Assembly (NCBI GenBank): GCA_019828595.1
Contig: JAHQRK010000001.1
Coordinates: forward strand, 3,038,001-3,102,000
Direction of reading: 5' to 3'
DNA: 64,000 nt
DNA from: Aphanomyces cochlioides
Lineage: Eukaryota; Oomycota; Saprolegniomycetes; Saprolegniales; Verrucalvaceae
Shown: piece by piece, positions 33,811-46,029 of the stretch
Numbering within the stretch: position 1 is the first letter of the stretch
Layout: every line of letters starts with the position of its first letter
Notes under the pieces: model-generated
What the model was told of the DNA's origin: nothing
Seen by the model: the letters and a program-made list of their open reading frames with translations, nothing else
Databases searched by the model: none
Made by a program: the position numbers and the translations under genes

Positions 33811-35856
33811 ATGAGCCACCGCCGCGTGTGGATCCGCATGGAACTCTTTGAGCAGTTTGCTCTGCAGCTCCAGTCCCACTGCTTGACCAAGCTAACGCCA
33901 CAACATATCAAGACTGCGATTGTCAAGCTCCAGCAAGTTGCGCCCGTGACGTCGTTGCCAGCGATGACGAAACGTATCTCGTTCGAACTGCGTTCGATGA
34001 GCTGCATCTTGACGCTATTCTAGGTATGACATGTGGAAAAGCCTCGCAGAAGACGTCTTTCAATGGAAAGAAAACGAATGCAGCTCGTACGTTGCGAACG
34101 CTATCAGTCTTTATGGATGGATGTGTAGATTCTGGTTTGTGCTGGTCTTTTTGCATCACCAGATTCCAATCACGACACATGTCGCGATGGATGCGCAGTT
34201 TCTCCTCGATAAAGATTACTTTGTGAAAGAGAGCGTCCCGCTCTTTAAACTCATTCTGTTCCTGTACATCCATACTGACAGGAAACAACACACGAAGAAA
34301 TCCACGGATGCATTTAATGCAGTGTGGGAATCTCAAGCTGGATAGGATTCACCGCTCATGTGGCTGATGTAGATGGCGTCGTGAAGATTCACCCAAAGGC
34401 AGCATTGAAGCACTGAATGTCTTATCGCCTGGATCGCCATCGTCGCCACATTCTATCGGACTCAAAGATAGATCCATTGCCGAGACGCATTACTTCACTT
34501 TTGTCAAGAACCACCTCGAGACTCTCTTTGTCTTTTTGTTCGATCCAACGTTGACTGGTGCCAATGACGTTCTGATCGGCCCCGAGGACGTTGATTTGCT
34601 TGGCTTTCTCTTTTGCGGCGGTGATTCCTTCCTCCTCCAACAGCCAGCGTTTGGCCAAGTCTATCCCAAGTGGCACAAGAACAATGGACGTCAACATGCG
34701 ACGAAAGTCTGCAAGTGGATTCGCAAGTACCTCTCATTGAACGAAGTGCTGTATCCTCCCATCGGATTCTCCATCATGTCGCCGCTCAATCTGCACACCC
34801 ACGTCGTCCAAGACATGGGTACGTTCGTGTCGTCCTCAGCTGTCAAGTTTTCTTACATTGGAGCTTTAGAAGTGGACCAAGACAATTCTCCATTGATTGC
34901 ATTGCCACGGTCTGTGCTTCCTCTGGCTTTGAGGTCTCACGTAGATACAGGCCGCTAGTTATTACGTCAGTCTCGAGAACAACGCTCATTAAGCGCGCCG
35001 AAGAGTTTGCACATGGCGACTTGGTGATATTTGGCTGCCATGATTCGTACATTTACGTCCTCGGTCCGATGCGCCACGCCACGATCGTCGCGTCTTCCAA
35101 TTGCAAAGTCGTCCTCGCTCCCAACAACGGCATCTTGACGGTGAATCGATGCGAAGGGATGAAAATCTCTGCCGTATGTGCTCTCCTTCGAGTCAAGTAC
35201 GTCGATGCAATCTCCTCTTCCTCGCATGATTCTCTCTCTCTTTAGTAATTGCTTGGACTCGACGTTTAATGTGTTTACGCCGCGCCGAAGCATCTTCACG
35301 GGAGACAACCGAGGCCTCCAAATTGGTCCTTTCAATGCCATGTATCCCCATCTCGCGCAGCATCTCGAGATGAGCGGCTTCTTGTTCGTCCCCCAGACAG
35401 CAGGGCAATGGAAGAAAATCATCAACCTTGAAACGGACAGCGGTAGGATCAATCATCTTCCCAACGCGATGCTAAATTGGTTGTCTAGACACTGTGAAGG
35501 AGCCTGTCATGCTGCAACAACCTCATCACTACGCTGAAGTCTCTGTGCCTGTGAAAATGGAAGTCCCAGTGCCGGTAGATATCATCGCCATTTTAGATGA
35601 ATGAACTCATGAGTATGCTGGCTAGGCGGTCCTTCCTTTTACCTTGCCGCCCGAGTATTTGGCCGTCGCGCACAAGATGCAAGAAAATGTCGATAGTTTG
35701 CGGCGATTGTTTGTGAGCGACGAGTTTGACGCGGCGACAAAGCGAGCGCTGGAGCATGCGATCCAAGTCAAGTTTAAAGAATGGCTCGCGGCGTCGGGCA
35801 ACATGAGGCAAGTGCTCGACTTGGTGTATCTTGAAACGGCGCGGCATAATTTCTAA
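33811..35856 (+). CDS. TBCCD1: TBCC domain-containing protein 1 (TBCCD1-like)
   Basis: Begins MSHRRVWIRMELFEQFALQL and splices through several introns to a stop at 35856. The C-terminal half has the beta-helical CAP/TBCC fold: LVIFGCHDSYIYVLGPMRHA, VVLAPNNGILTVNRCEGMKI, then NCLDSTFNVFTPRRSIFTGD and IGPFNAMYPHLAQHLEMSGF. The last exons end LLPLPPEYLAVAHKMQ-like and NMRQVLDLVYLETARHNF. TBCCD1 proteins link the centrosome or basal body to nucleus and Golgi in animals and position basal bodies in algae and protists. Exon joins in the first third were not all phase-checked. A role in zoospore basal bodies is inferred. Confidence 0.8.
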
Positions 35857-36380
35857 CGACCCGTCGTGCGTGCGTGCGTAAAAAGAATGGGAGTACTGTA
35901 GCTGAGACTGGTGCTCCTCCTGGCAAGGAGACGAGGTCGTCCGCTCCTAACGTTAGCGTAAATGGACAAATCTATTCATTCTCTCCCTCGCGAGGGAATT
36001 TCCTCGTCACTCCCTGCAGATAAAGCGTTGCGGAGGAAACCTTCCCCGACTCTCGTACCAGCTTGACAAGAGAGGAACACAGAGTTGTACAGTACTGTTA
36101 TTGATACAAGAATTTGTGGTTCCCCAAATTCTGCCTGTGATTCCCTATTTTCGGTTTGTACATTTTCTGTACTCGAGGTGGAGATGCGTCAGACTCTGTC
36201 ATCTCATTCGATTTCGCATTCACGGAGAGGAAGAGAGAGCTCGTGACGATGGCAAGACTCGGTCGGTTACAGTGTAATCTCCGCTTTCATCTCATCCAAG
36301 TGGAATATATCGAAGCATGAACTGAGTCAAGATGTCGATCGACATTGAAAGCCATTCGAAAACCAGACACGACGGCCGCG
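35857..36380. other. Intergenic region with nothing resolved
   Basis: About 520 bp with no convincing exon or RNA gene on either strand. One short inverted element CTCCCTCGCGAGGGA is present near 35980. It probably contains the glycosidase promoter. Confidence 0.4.
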
Positions 36381-38230
36381 ATGAGCGACAACCAAGCATT
36401 CCAAGCCATGGACGACGACCACCGCATTAGCATGGGGCAGTGGCGTGAATCCATGCGGCACTCGTCGGCGTCGAGCTCGAGCTGTTTGATCAAACAGTCC
36501 CGACAGTCGGAAGTTCTCAAAATGGCCATCCAAACAGCCCCCGTGGCAAAGACAGAGACGCACAAAGAGTACAGAGGACGCATTCGAGTACGTCTCGTTC
36601 GTGGCCAGCGCAAGATGCATTACGATTGTGAGTAGATTTGGCCGGGTCTCCTCCTCGTCGTGCTGCTCGTCACTGGCGCGGCTGTCTCGTTTGCGATTGC
36701 CGGCCAAAAGGCACACGAGGCTGCCAAGGAGCGACAGCGCGCTGCCAACGCCTTAAAGTTCAAGAACATCTCAGGCTCCCTGCTCACTCCCGATATGATC
36801 GCGTCGGCGGTTGATACTGCCGACGACGACGGTGAAGTGGGCAACCCCAAAGTCTACGCCTCCTCCAGTACTACGCCCACGCTTCGTTCGACCGCTTGAC
36901 CTTGCTTAGAATGTGCGGCTCTCAACTATTTAAGCAAGAACGGCAAGATGTATGCCGCTCTTCCCAACGGCACGGAAGTTCCCTTCTCGGTCAAAGGCGT
37001 CAATTGGTATCGCATTTCATGACGGCGTTGGGTTGATTGACTGATGGTTGGCAGGTTTGGCATGGAGACCGGCCTTGCGATTCCGTTTGGGTTGTGGCAG
37101 AACGACAGAAACGGCACGACGGCCTTTGTCATCGCGGCGTTCCTTCAAGCAAACAAGTTCAACGCCGTGCGTCTTCCCGTGTGCATCCAGAACATCTTGC
37201 TCAACACAAAGCCCGAGAAGAGCCTCGTGAATGCGCAGTCGAACCGCGCGCTCGACTTGACCAACTACATGTCGACGCTCCAGTCGATCATTAAAGTGCT
37301 CGGCTTCCGCAACATTGGCGTCATGATCTCGCTCCACACGCTCACCACGATGGTCTCTGGCGGCAACTGGTACAGCGAGGCGTTGGGGGTTTCCAAGGAC
37401 GATTTTCTCACTGCCGTCGACAAACTGACGAAAAACTTGTGCACTAACGAGTACTGGAACATCATCGGGCTGGACGCCAAGAACGAGCCGCATCAAGCTT
37501 CCTGGAGCGAGTTCTCGGACGGCGCGACGATTATCGGCAACCGCATGCTCAGTACGTCTAAAGAATCCTCTCCATGAACGCCATGGCTAACGCTTGCTTG
37601 ATAGAGGGATGCCCCAAGTGGATGATCTTCGTCGAGGGCGTCAACCAAGGCACCAACTCGGTCAACATTGACGGCACGACGTTTGAATACTTCGACTGGT
37701 GGGGCGGCGGCCTTCAAGAAGCAGGCTCCAAGCCCGTGAATTTGGCAATGAGCAACAAAGTCGTCTACGCGCCGCATTACTACAACACAGGCGTCTTCCC
37801 TCAAAAGTATTTCTACGGCAGCAGTCTCTCGGACGAGCTGGACGATGCGACGCTCAAACGGCGCGTGGAAGGCACATCTTATTCAATGTTTGGGTATCTC
37901 AACAAGAAGCAAGATGCCGCCGTCGTCCTCGGCGAGTTTGCAGGATTGTACGCCAAGGATGCCCATCCCATGAAGACCACGAAGCGGACGACCGACTTTT
38001 TGATCCAAATGATGATTGAAGAAAAGTACGCAGGCGGCTTCATGTGGTCACTCAACCCGGAGAGCGCGTACCAGTACAATCCTGCCACCTCTCCTGGCAC
38101 GTACACTGAAGGCCTCCTCATGGACGACTGGCTCACGCCAAACAAAGAGTTCCTCAAGGGCATGGCCGCCTTGGAAGGATTGCCAGACGTTCGCATGCTG
38201 CCGTGCGTTCCAACTACCGATGACTCGTAG
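36381..38230 (+). CDS. Membrane-anchored glycoside hydrolase family 5
   Basis: ATG 36381 (MSDNQAFQAMDDDHRISMGQ). A 48-nt intron with a perfect GTACGT donor removes an in-frame TAG and joins a cytosolic tail to a transmembrane segment (IWPGLLLVVLLVTGAAVSFA), so it is a type II membrane protein. After two more phase-checked introns comes GVNWFGMETG, the typical GH5 start. The general acid/base Glu is in GLDAKNEPHQ and the nucleophile Glu in VVLGEFAGLYAKD. GH5 enzymes cut beta-1,4- or beta-1,3-linked glucans or mannans. At the cell surface it could remodel the oomycete wall or attack host polymers; which one is not decided by sequence. Confidence 0.88.
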
Positions 38231-38264
38231 TATAAAAAGTGTTTATATTGACATGGGGATTGTT

Positions 38265-39958
38265 TTACTTTCGTCGCTTCTTGTCGTTGCCGCCTTTGGC
38301 ATTCTTTTGGCCCTTGTTGCCGCCTTTGAACTTGTTGAACGTGGCTTTCGCGCCGCTCTTCTTGGGCGCCGGCGTCTTGTCATTTTTGGACTTTTTCTTG
38401 TTTCGGTCGGAAAACATGTACGCGTCGGGCTCTTCGCCGACTTCTTGTCGGTAGTACTCGGCGTCTTCGAGGTCGCTCACGTCTTCCGTGTTGGCGTACT
38501 GCATGAGCTGGCGACGTTTGTTTTCGACGTCGGACTTCTTGTTGGCCTTGGCTTGCTTCTTGGCTTCCCTTTCTTCGTTCTTCTTGGCGACGTTGGCTTC
38601 CTGTTCTTCGCGACGCTTGCGCTTGAGTGCGTTCGCCATATCCTTCTTGGCTTTGAGCTTTGCCGCTTCTTCTGGGGTCTTTTGCACTGCGCAAATCAGT
38701 CAAAGACTGTCCAAGAGCGATGAGCTTACCGTAAGCGTGGTAGAGAACATCGCCGTCGCACACATCGCGCTCAACCTTGGTCAATTTCAAAGTCATGCGG
38801 GGGCCAACTTCAGCCAAACGCACAGCACTGCCACGATGGATTAGACCATGGGAAGAAGATGAAAGCATTACCTCTTTTCAGACTTTTGGTTGCCACGACC
38901 GCGGAATTTGTCAGGGAGGACGACGTGGGCCGACTCATCGTCGACTTCACTGTCCGAAGTCATGCCAGTGTTGGCACCGCCAAAGACAAACTCGCTGATA
39001 TCTTCCATGTTGCCGAGGTTTGGTACCTTGGACTTGACCAATGTTTTGACACTAGACGCCTCTAAGTTGCAAGGTTGACAGCGAGGAACGTTTACCTCTT
39101 GGAGAGGCCGAGAGGCATGGCTCGAATGACAAACTGGCGGAATTCAACCAGACCAGTTTCCTTGTCGTAGTGGAAGAGCACGACACGACGACACTCGGAC
39201 AGCTGAATGGTTTGCACATCGATGGCAGGAAACATATTTTGGAAGGTCACGTTGAGCAACTGGACGACGAGGCGATCAATGACGAGAGAGTCGAGGCAAG
39301 CATACCTTGACGTGATCTTCGTCGCCTGTGAAGTTGTTGAGGACAACCAGTGGAGATGTCTTGAATGCCAGCTATACGCCACAGACTTCGTGAGTCTAAT
39401 TCGGGACTGAAGGACTTTACCGATGAATCCACGGGACGCTTCTGGACCGAGTGAATATGCTTCATGAGCGAATAACTTTCAACCTACCGGCGCACCATTT
39501 CGGTTCATAAAGGACTCCACAACGCATGACTACCTTGAACGACAATGTGGGACCACGAGGTAAGCGAACAAGCTTCATGTTTGTCCCCGCATTCGTGTGG
39601 CTAAACGCTAGGAAATGCGAAACACCCAATGGAGCTGCCACGTGCACAAAATCCTGGATCGTATTCTTCCTACAGAGACAAACTTGAGATCCACTCACGC
39701 AACGTCTCGTGTACTTTTTCTCGCGAAGGCGGTCTGCTGTAAATGGTAACATCACTTGGCGCATGTCTTGCACCAACGAAATGACACACGACGGCGCTTT
39801 GCCCATCTTGAAGACAAAACTCTTGGGCGTCTTGTCGTCTGCATTGTTGGCTGCAGAGGAGACGTGGGTGCGGGTCTTCTTCTACACATATCTCAATCAT
39901 GAGTCCTGTTCCTGCATTGCCAAGTAGATCGTACGCGCTTTCCTCCTTTCCGCGGCAT
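38265..39958 (-). CDS. PPAN: Ribosome biogenesis Brix protein PPAN/SSF1
   Basis: First exon MPRKGGKR (ATG 39958), then a phase-0 intron and KKTRTHVSSAANNADDKTPK SFVFKMG, the usual PPAN start. Brix-domain motifs follow: LVQDMRQVMLPFTADRLREK, DFVHVAAPLGVSHFLAFSHT and LVRLPRGPTLSFKV. The C-terminal exon is strongly basic (KRKRREEQEANVAKKNEERE … KKSGAKATFNKFKGGNKG … KKRRK). The family acts in 60S subunit assembly with RRS1/RPF2-type Brix proteins in the nucleolus. Divergent from the gene at 40119 over a promoter with five CCGGAT-type motifs. Confidence 0.9.
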
Positions 39959-39999
39959 GGTCGATTGGTTACAAGCCAACTTCAAAAGCTTTCATGTAT

Positions 40000-40104
40000 T
40001 ATCCGGATTCTCCAAATGGTTGGTGTAAACATCCGGATAACGGATCGTCCGGATAAATTAAAATACCCGGTTGTGTTATCCGGATTGGTTGCCTTGTCCG
40101 GATA
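40000..40104. promoter_or_regulatory. Cluster of five CCGGAT palindrome-type elements
   Basis: TATCCGGATT at 40000, CATCCGGATA at 40030, GTCCGGATA at 40047, TATCCGGATT at 40077 and GTCCGGATA at 40096. All lie within the 160-bp gap between the PPAN ATG (39958) and the divergent ATG at 40119. It is the densest array in the window and may be an auto- or co-regulated promoter; regulation is inferred. Confidence 0.5.
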
Positions 40105-40118
40105 ATGAATTTACAAGG

Positions 40119-41790
40119 ATGCTTTGGCGACGAGGTGTGACCTTGGCATGTCTGTCGGCACTTGGCCTTGGCGACAGCTCAGCGACGGATGGCTTGCATA
40201 GCCCATGGATTCAAGCACTGATGGATGGAGAAGCGAAGAAATTGATGCTGACCCCGTGGACCCAAGGTATCGTTCTCTTCAAAGACATGGATGCCGCCGA
40301 ACAAAGCCACCACTTGAGTCGAGTGTCTGTTGCTTTCAATGGACGATCGGTCTCGACGAGAGTCAAGAGCATTCGTCGACCTCGAGAAAAGCTGTATGCA
40401 CTCTTTGTGATGGTATTTTGATCTGAGCTACGTTAGGCCATGGGACGTGGATGGTGTGATTGGCATGGGAATCAAAGCGACAACAAATGAACTTGTGTGG
40501 CCCTTCGTCAATGCATCGGAGAGCGACAGTCTCCAGTATATATACTCGGGCATGGATTTTAAGACAGGGGCAGCAAACGTGAAATTTGGCATTGCAACAG
40601 GTGTGCTTTGCTCTTTGCTCGAAACCTTTGACAACATGTAGGATCGATCGTTTGGTCAGAGCCGATGTTGGCCCTAGAAGACTATTATTACCAGCGCTAC
40701 ACTAACTTTCCTAGTTCGGCCGCTCCTTGTAAAATGTGCTCAACGCTGTGTCTAGTGTATCAGCTGTCTACTTGCGGTCAATCCTTGACCGACACGACAT
40801 CAGCGTACTGGAATGCCGTGATTGACTTTCATTCGGCTTGTTTGACACTTCCAAGGGAGTTCTACAACACGGTATGTTGATTTTTCATGACTTATTTATT
40901 GTCGTCGTCTTAGCTTCTCGCGTGGACTCCGCTTTCATTCAACGCATCGTCGAATTTGACTGTTGTCGATGCTGGCGTCGTCGCAGCGGATCTCCCCACG
41001 CTTCATTTCAAGTTGTCTCATTTTTCACCGACAATTTCGCTTCCGCTTCGCGATCTGGCATTGCCGTCAAATTCATCCTTGTACCGTCGTGTCTATTTGA
41101 TTCTTGGAGGTTCATGGGATTCTTGTAGGCTTTGCATCCGTCGAGGCGAATCGTCCAAGCAACACATGACTGGGCATGACGACTTTGACCGAGAGAACAC
41201 TCTATTCGTAGACTCCACTATCGCAATCACATTAATCCATCCATGTAGAGTGATGCAGAGACCGATGCCCGCGTGCCAAACATGTACCAGACCCCGATCG
41301 TACTAGGCACACTCGCCTTGCAGTCCCTTGGACTCATCGTGAGCGCTAACGACACGCAACTGGGCTTCCGGGCCAATGTGTCGTTCGCACCGATGGTTGT
41401 TCCTTCAGGTTTGGTTCGTTTTGTCATCTTTGAGCTCATCTTGTTGTCTCGCAGTCGAGCCAACTTGTAGAGAAGCTGTGCACTGCATTGGCCACCAAAC
41501 CTACAGAGCTGATAGAAATACATGCGACGGTAAGAGTTATAGCTCGTGCTGGCAATCCTGAGGTGTTTGTTAGATCCCTTCTGTGGTAAATGGCTCTACC
41601 ACACGTACGATCCCTCCACGAAAACTTGCGTCGTGGTGCGTTGCCATCTGCTGTTCCTTCACTCACTTGCTTGTAGAGCCCAATGTGGCAGAGCGTGGCT
41701 CTAGTTATCGTTGGAGTCTGCACGTTCTACGAGCTCTATTTTGATTTTGCTCGATCGCGCATCGGCCGTCGTGTTGTCGCCACGCAGTAG
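40119..41790 (+). CDS. Aspartic-protease-like (A1 fold) single-pass membrane protein
   Basis: Signal-peptide-like start at 40119 (MLWRRGVTLACLSALGLGDS) and about nine exons. Pepsin-like landmarks are DGVIGMGIK, corresponding to the D-G-I-L-G-L-G flap-side motif, and PIVLGTLALQSLGLIVSAND followed by TQLGFRA, matching the C-terminal ILG-x-x-x-L-R…GFA block. The second active-site region reads NTLFVDSTIAIT, and no clear first D-T-G-S motif was found. A Cys-rich EGF-like patch (PTCREAVHCIG) precedes a C-terminal transmembrane helix (MWQSVALVIVGVCTFYELYF). Probably a catalytically weakened or inactive A1 homologue at the cell surface. Exon joins were only partly checked. Confidence 0.5.
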
Positions 41791-41819
41791 ACATCAAATA
41801 TATGTAATCAAGGGACGAT

Positions 41820-44262
41820 TTATTTTCCCAGACTAAACCCCGGCCGCCCGATTGGAATGGATTTTTTCGCGGGAGGTTTTGCCGTGTCTACTGAATGTCC
41901 TGCGCCTTGCTCGTTTAGTTTCAGCTGGACGTGGATGCTTGAGCTCTGTTTGAGAAGTTCACGGATCGCAATCGTGGCATAACTTGATGAGGCTACACAA
42001 TTTCAAGTCAGGGACTTTGGACCACAATTGAGAGTCGCGACTTACGCAAGATAAACTGCAGACAGATGCCGCGGTATTTGCCATCGGGGATTGATTCCAC
42101 TTCTGTCCGATTCATGAGGATGTCAACATCCGACTGCACGAGCGGAATCGTCTCGTCATCGTAGCGTTTGATCGAATGCGAAACCTTTTTCGGTTTACAC
42201 ACAACATGGCGGTATGTTCCTGGGAGATTGTATTCAGGGCTTTGGTCACGTTTAAGGATAGAGAAGTCCACGCCGTCGTCCTTTGCACATCGTTCGTAAA
42301 TCTACTCCATTCGTGAGAACCACGAATATTCCAGTGAAGAAGCGTACCTTGGCCACCTCGTTCTTGGGCAAGAGTGTCGAGTACCCATGGACTGGAAGGA
42401 CAACGTCTTCGATGGTATATTCATGAAGGTTGTCTTCCGTGACAAAAATAATGTCCGACTCGGTCACGCGTTGGCGTTTCTTCTTGGGCTCCTCGTCCGC
42501 GACTTCTTCCATATCTTCGACATTCACGTCGGGTAATACAGCGCCGCGGACGACCATGTCGCCAACGGCAGGTTCCGTGGGCGAGTATTTAGACAAGCGG
42601 TAGCTTGCGGCTTCGTTCCAGACGTAGCTCTGGTACGCATGCGTGTAAATCTAATGCTTGAATGAGCAATCTAAGTCGTAGGGAATGGTTTAACCATGCG
42701 GAGCTTGGGTGGAATGTTTTGGACCGCGCGATGGTATTGATCGATGCCATGACGTTGGAAGCCTTCAAGGACTGCGATTTCAGCAATGAGGAACGGAGGA
42801 AACATGCGCAACGCAGCGGCGACATCCTTGTACTGTTGAAAGTGCTGTCGGGCTTCCTTGATTTTAGTCGCATCGCCAGTCTTTGGGAGCAAGATCAAAT
42901 CGGTCACTAGCTTGAAATCTTTTCGTAGCAGAGCGCGGCCAACCTGCCGAGTAAACTGAATCAACAACTTGATGCAATGAATAGTCTTACCGTGTGAGAT
43001 GGAATCGACTTGGTGCCGAAGCGCTGAAGGCCAAAATAGTTGACAAAGCCGCTCGATGCCCATGCAGTGACGGCCGCATCCACTTGTTCATCCGAGACAT
43101 TGGATGGAATATTGCGCAAGACCATCGAGAACTCGTTTCCGTCTAAGTCACCAAGGACGAGCGGCTCGGCAACGTATTCAAAGTTGCCCACGAGAAATGG
43201 ATACGCGTCAAAGTCCTTGAAGGCTTTGTTTTGGTTGATCTTGGCGATGATTTCACGTGGAATGCGGTAGGCCGTGACCCATTGCGTCGTCAGGCCGCGC
43301 TTGTCTTTGGTGCCAGCGTAGTTAAAAGCATTGGGACTGAGGTGGAGCAGCTTGCTCATGTGGAGCATGGCGTCGACGGTCTCCTTGTTCTTCTTGAACA
43401 AGACAAACTTGACATAATTTGGACGGTTGTGTGGCCACGGCGCTTCCTTCGATCCACGCTGATCAATATCTTTTCGTTTGTTGCCTTTTATCTTGAGTGG
43501 TCGTAGCCGAATAATGGTTTCGCCCGTCGGCTTGGTGATTGTGTCAGAGACGACTAAATGGGTGCCGAATTCGCGGATCAAAGTATGCAATGCAGTGCGT
43601 TCTTCCTTGGTCGCTGCGGGCTGGAAGTGGTAGGCCAATTCCTCGCTGACTTTGTCCTGCGCTTGGTTTTCAATGTCGTTCAAGAAGGCTGCGAGGGCAT
43701 TGGCTTCATCTGCATCGTACATTTCCTCGACTTTTGCGACGAGAGTTTTGATCTTCTTCTTGTCTTGGACAGACATGGCATCGCTCCGAGTCGCAAGGAA
43801 CATATTCACGAGACGTCTTGACAGGGAATCTACAATCTCCTGCAATTCGGATGACGCAGTTGATGCCGACGACGTTGGCGTCTTATCTTTTGTTGATCGC
43901 AGAAACGACACACCAAGGAAGCCATCCAAGGAATCTGCAAGCATGGTATGGATGCTTCGATTCTTCGTCTTGCTCTTTGGGAGCTCAAGGTCAGTTAGCC
44001 TTGCAATCTCGTTATTCGTAACTTCACGGACGATAAAATCCGAGTAGCGCTGCTTCACGATGCCGTTGAATCCTGGCACGTCATTTCGAAACACTTTGAT
44101 TCCCACTTCTGCTTCGTCCACGCTGCTCGCAACACCGTCGTTGTATCCTTCTTGCTTGAACCATTGCACATCTCCTCGACCACGGCCTCTGCCGCCACGA
44201 AAGCCGCCACGGCCGCCGCGACCACCATGACGTCCACCTCGATGGTAGTTTCGATCGCCCAT
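41820..44262 (-). CDS. PUS7: tRNA pseudouridine synthase PUS7 (TruD family)
   Basis: ATG 44262 begins an RG-rich tail (MGDRNYHRGGRHGGRGGRGG). TruD motifs follow: NDVPGFNGIVKQRYSDFIVR; SPNAFNYAGTKDKRGLTTQW with the catalytic Asp in GTKDKRG; FVNYFGLQRFGTKSIPSHT, joining VGRALLRKDF across an intron; and IYTHAYQSYVWNEAASYRLS. The C-terminus ends GRPGFSLGK at 41820. PUS7 converts uridine to pseudouridine at tRNA position 13 and some mRNA sites. The arrangement of introns after position 42960 was followed by protein continuity. A long AT-rich segment precedes the start. Confidence 0.9.
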
Positions 44263-44380
44263 ACCGCTTAGGTTGAAGAGGAATTCAGGTACAAGGCCAA
44301 CGCAACGTTTGGAACTTGGTTGGATTGGCCACAAGCGAGCCAACATGCAAAGTTGACACCAACCAATTTGAAAATAGTGA

Positions 44381-44540
44381 CATGTCACTATACACTATTT
44401 CAATAGTTTCTATAAAACTATAAATAGTATAGTATTATCCATTGCAATTGGTCTGATGATAACACTATTTTGAATTACAGTATTGCAATACTATTGTACA
44501 GTATTGCAATCAAGCTTTGACACTATTTTAAAATACCTTT
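44381..44540. repeat. AT-rich region with short inverted and direct repeats
   Basis: Contains ACTATTTCAATAGT (inverted) and two copies of ACAGTATTGCAAT separated by about ten bases, in a strongly AT-rich stretch between divergent PUS7 and taxilin starts. A similar TACACTAT-bearing segment lies at 53399-53417. It could be a promoter or a remnant of a small mobile element. Confidence 0.4.
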
Positions 44541-44580
44541 GCTCACAAGTGGATTTTCGAACAAAGTGACCAAAGAGCCG

Positions 44581-45921
44581 ATGGACAAGAGCCCCGTACT
44601 TGCGACGAGTGATCGCGCGAATGAAGATGGAGGACGCAAGAGATCACTGAAACACAAACACAAGCATAAGTCAAAGAGTATATCTGAAGATGCTGAGGGA
44701 AATGGCGCCGACTCGCCCGTCAAAGCACAATCGAAAGCCAAACAGTCGAAAGATGAGCCGTCTTCGCATGTGAAGGATCTTTTGGCGAGCAAAATTGCGC
44801 AACTCCAAGTTGGAGACGACAGTCTTGATGTGGACATGAGTGGCATTTTCAGCGATGGCAAGGTAGTCGAAGCGTCGAGGATATCGTGGGCTGAGAGCAA
44901 AGAAAGCGGTGATGTCGAAGTGATGGACCAAGCGGTGCAAGCTATCTTGGGCCACATGTCGTTGCTTCAGAAAAAGCTGAGTGAAATGCACTCCAAGTAT
45001 ATTGTCATGCGCGAGCAAAAGGCTGCTGTGCTCGAGTCGAATACGAAGATCAATGCCACGAAAGGCAAGCTGGAATCGTTGTGCCGCGAGCTTCAGAAAC
45101 AAAACAAGACAATCATTGCCGAGTCGCGGCGCATTGCCGAAGAAGAAGATGCCAAGCGTCGGCAGTTGAGTCAGCAATTTCAAACCACAATCGAAGATGT
45201 GAGCAAGAAAATGGAGCAGCAAGGCAAAGATTACGTCGCGTCGCTCCAAGACAACGAGGCGTTGCAAGGCAAGCTCAAGACATTTCTCTCTCAATACGAA
45301 ATGCGAGAAGAGCATTTTGCCCACCAGCTCCAAGCTAAAGATTTGGCCATTCAACTGGCCGAAGCAAAACTACAGCATCAAGTTGAGCTCACTGCTCGTG
45401 AGAGCGAGAAGGTTGTCCTCCGAGCGCCACATTGGTGTCTAAAGCATGATGTAGGTTCAACTCAGTCTCGAGAAGGCCAAGCAAATTGCAGAGCGTGAAG
45501 TCGCTCTCCAGGTAGAGGGAATGAAATGAGATGTACGTTGCTTATGCTGGTTCTAGGCGCAATTGGGCTCGTATTCAGAGAAGTTTGAAGTCGTGCAGGA
45601 AACTCTCTCGAAGAGCAACACAATGTTCGTCACGCTGCGCGATGAAATGGAAAAGGTGCGTCTGCGATACAGTGCTCAGTAGCTCACACGTCGTAGATGT
45701 CGAAGCATATCAAAAAGTTGGAGAAGGACAATGCGGCGCTGAAGAAGAAATGCGACCAGTACGACAACGGAGCCATTGAAATGCTCCAGGAGCGTGGCCG
45801 CGCGGCCGAAGAGTCGAAACGCCAGCAGGACAAGATCAACAAGCTAGAAGGCTTGTGCCGCATGCTGCAAGCCGAACGAAATCGATTGAAAGAGAAGACC
45901 AACGACACTGCCGCGTCGTAG
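44581..45921 (+). CDS. Taxilin family coiled-coil protein
   Basis: Starts MDKSPVLATSDRANEDGGRK at 44581. A basic, disordered head leads to a long coiled coil with taxilin landmarks: KGKLESLCRELQKQNKTIIA, EDAKRRQLSQQFQTTIEDVS, LSQYEMREEHFAHQLQ, NTMFVTLRDEMEK, MSKHIKKLEKDNAALKKKCD, and KLEGLCRMLQAERNRLKEK. Three short introns near 45450, 45530 and 45660 keep the frame. Taxilins bind syntaxins and take part in vesicle traffic, and some bind the nascent-chain complex; a cytosolic role is inferred. Total about 400 residues, somewhat shorter than animal alpha-taxilin. Confidence 0.87.
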
Positions 45922-46029
45922 GAGCCATTGTTGCCTTGGAATGAGAGACGAATTCTTTCTTGCTCTTGAGTTTATCCGACGGCGGCGACGACGGCTGTCG
46001 TATGTGTCACGTAGAAACCATCGCGAAAG

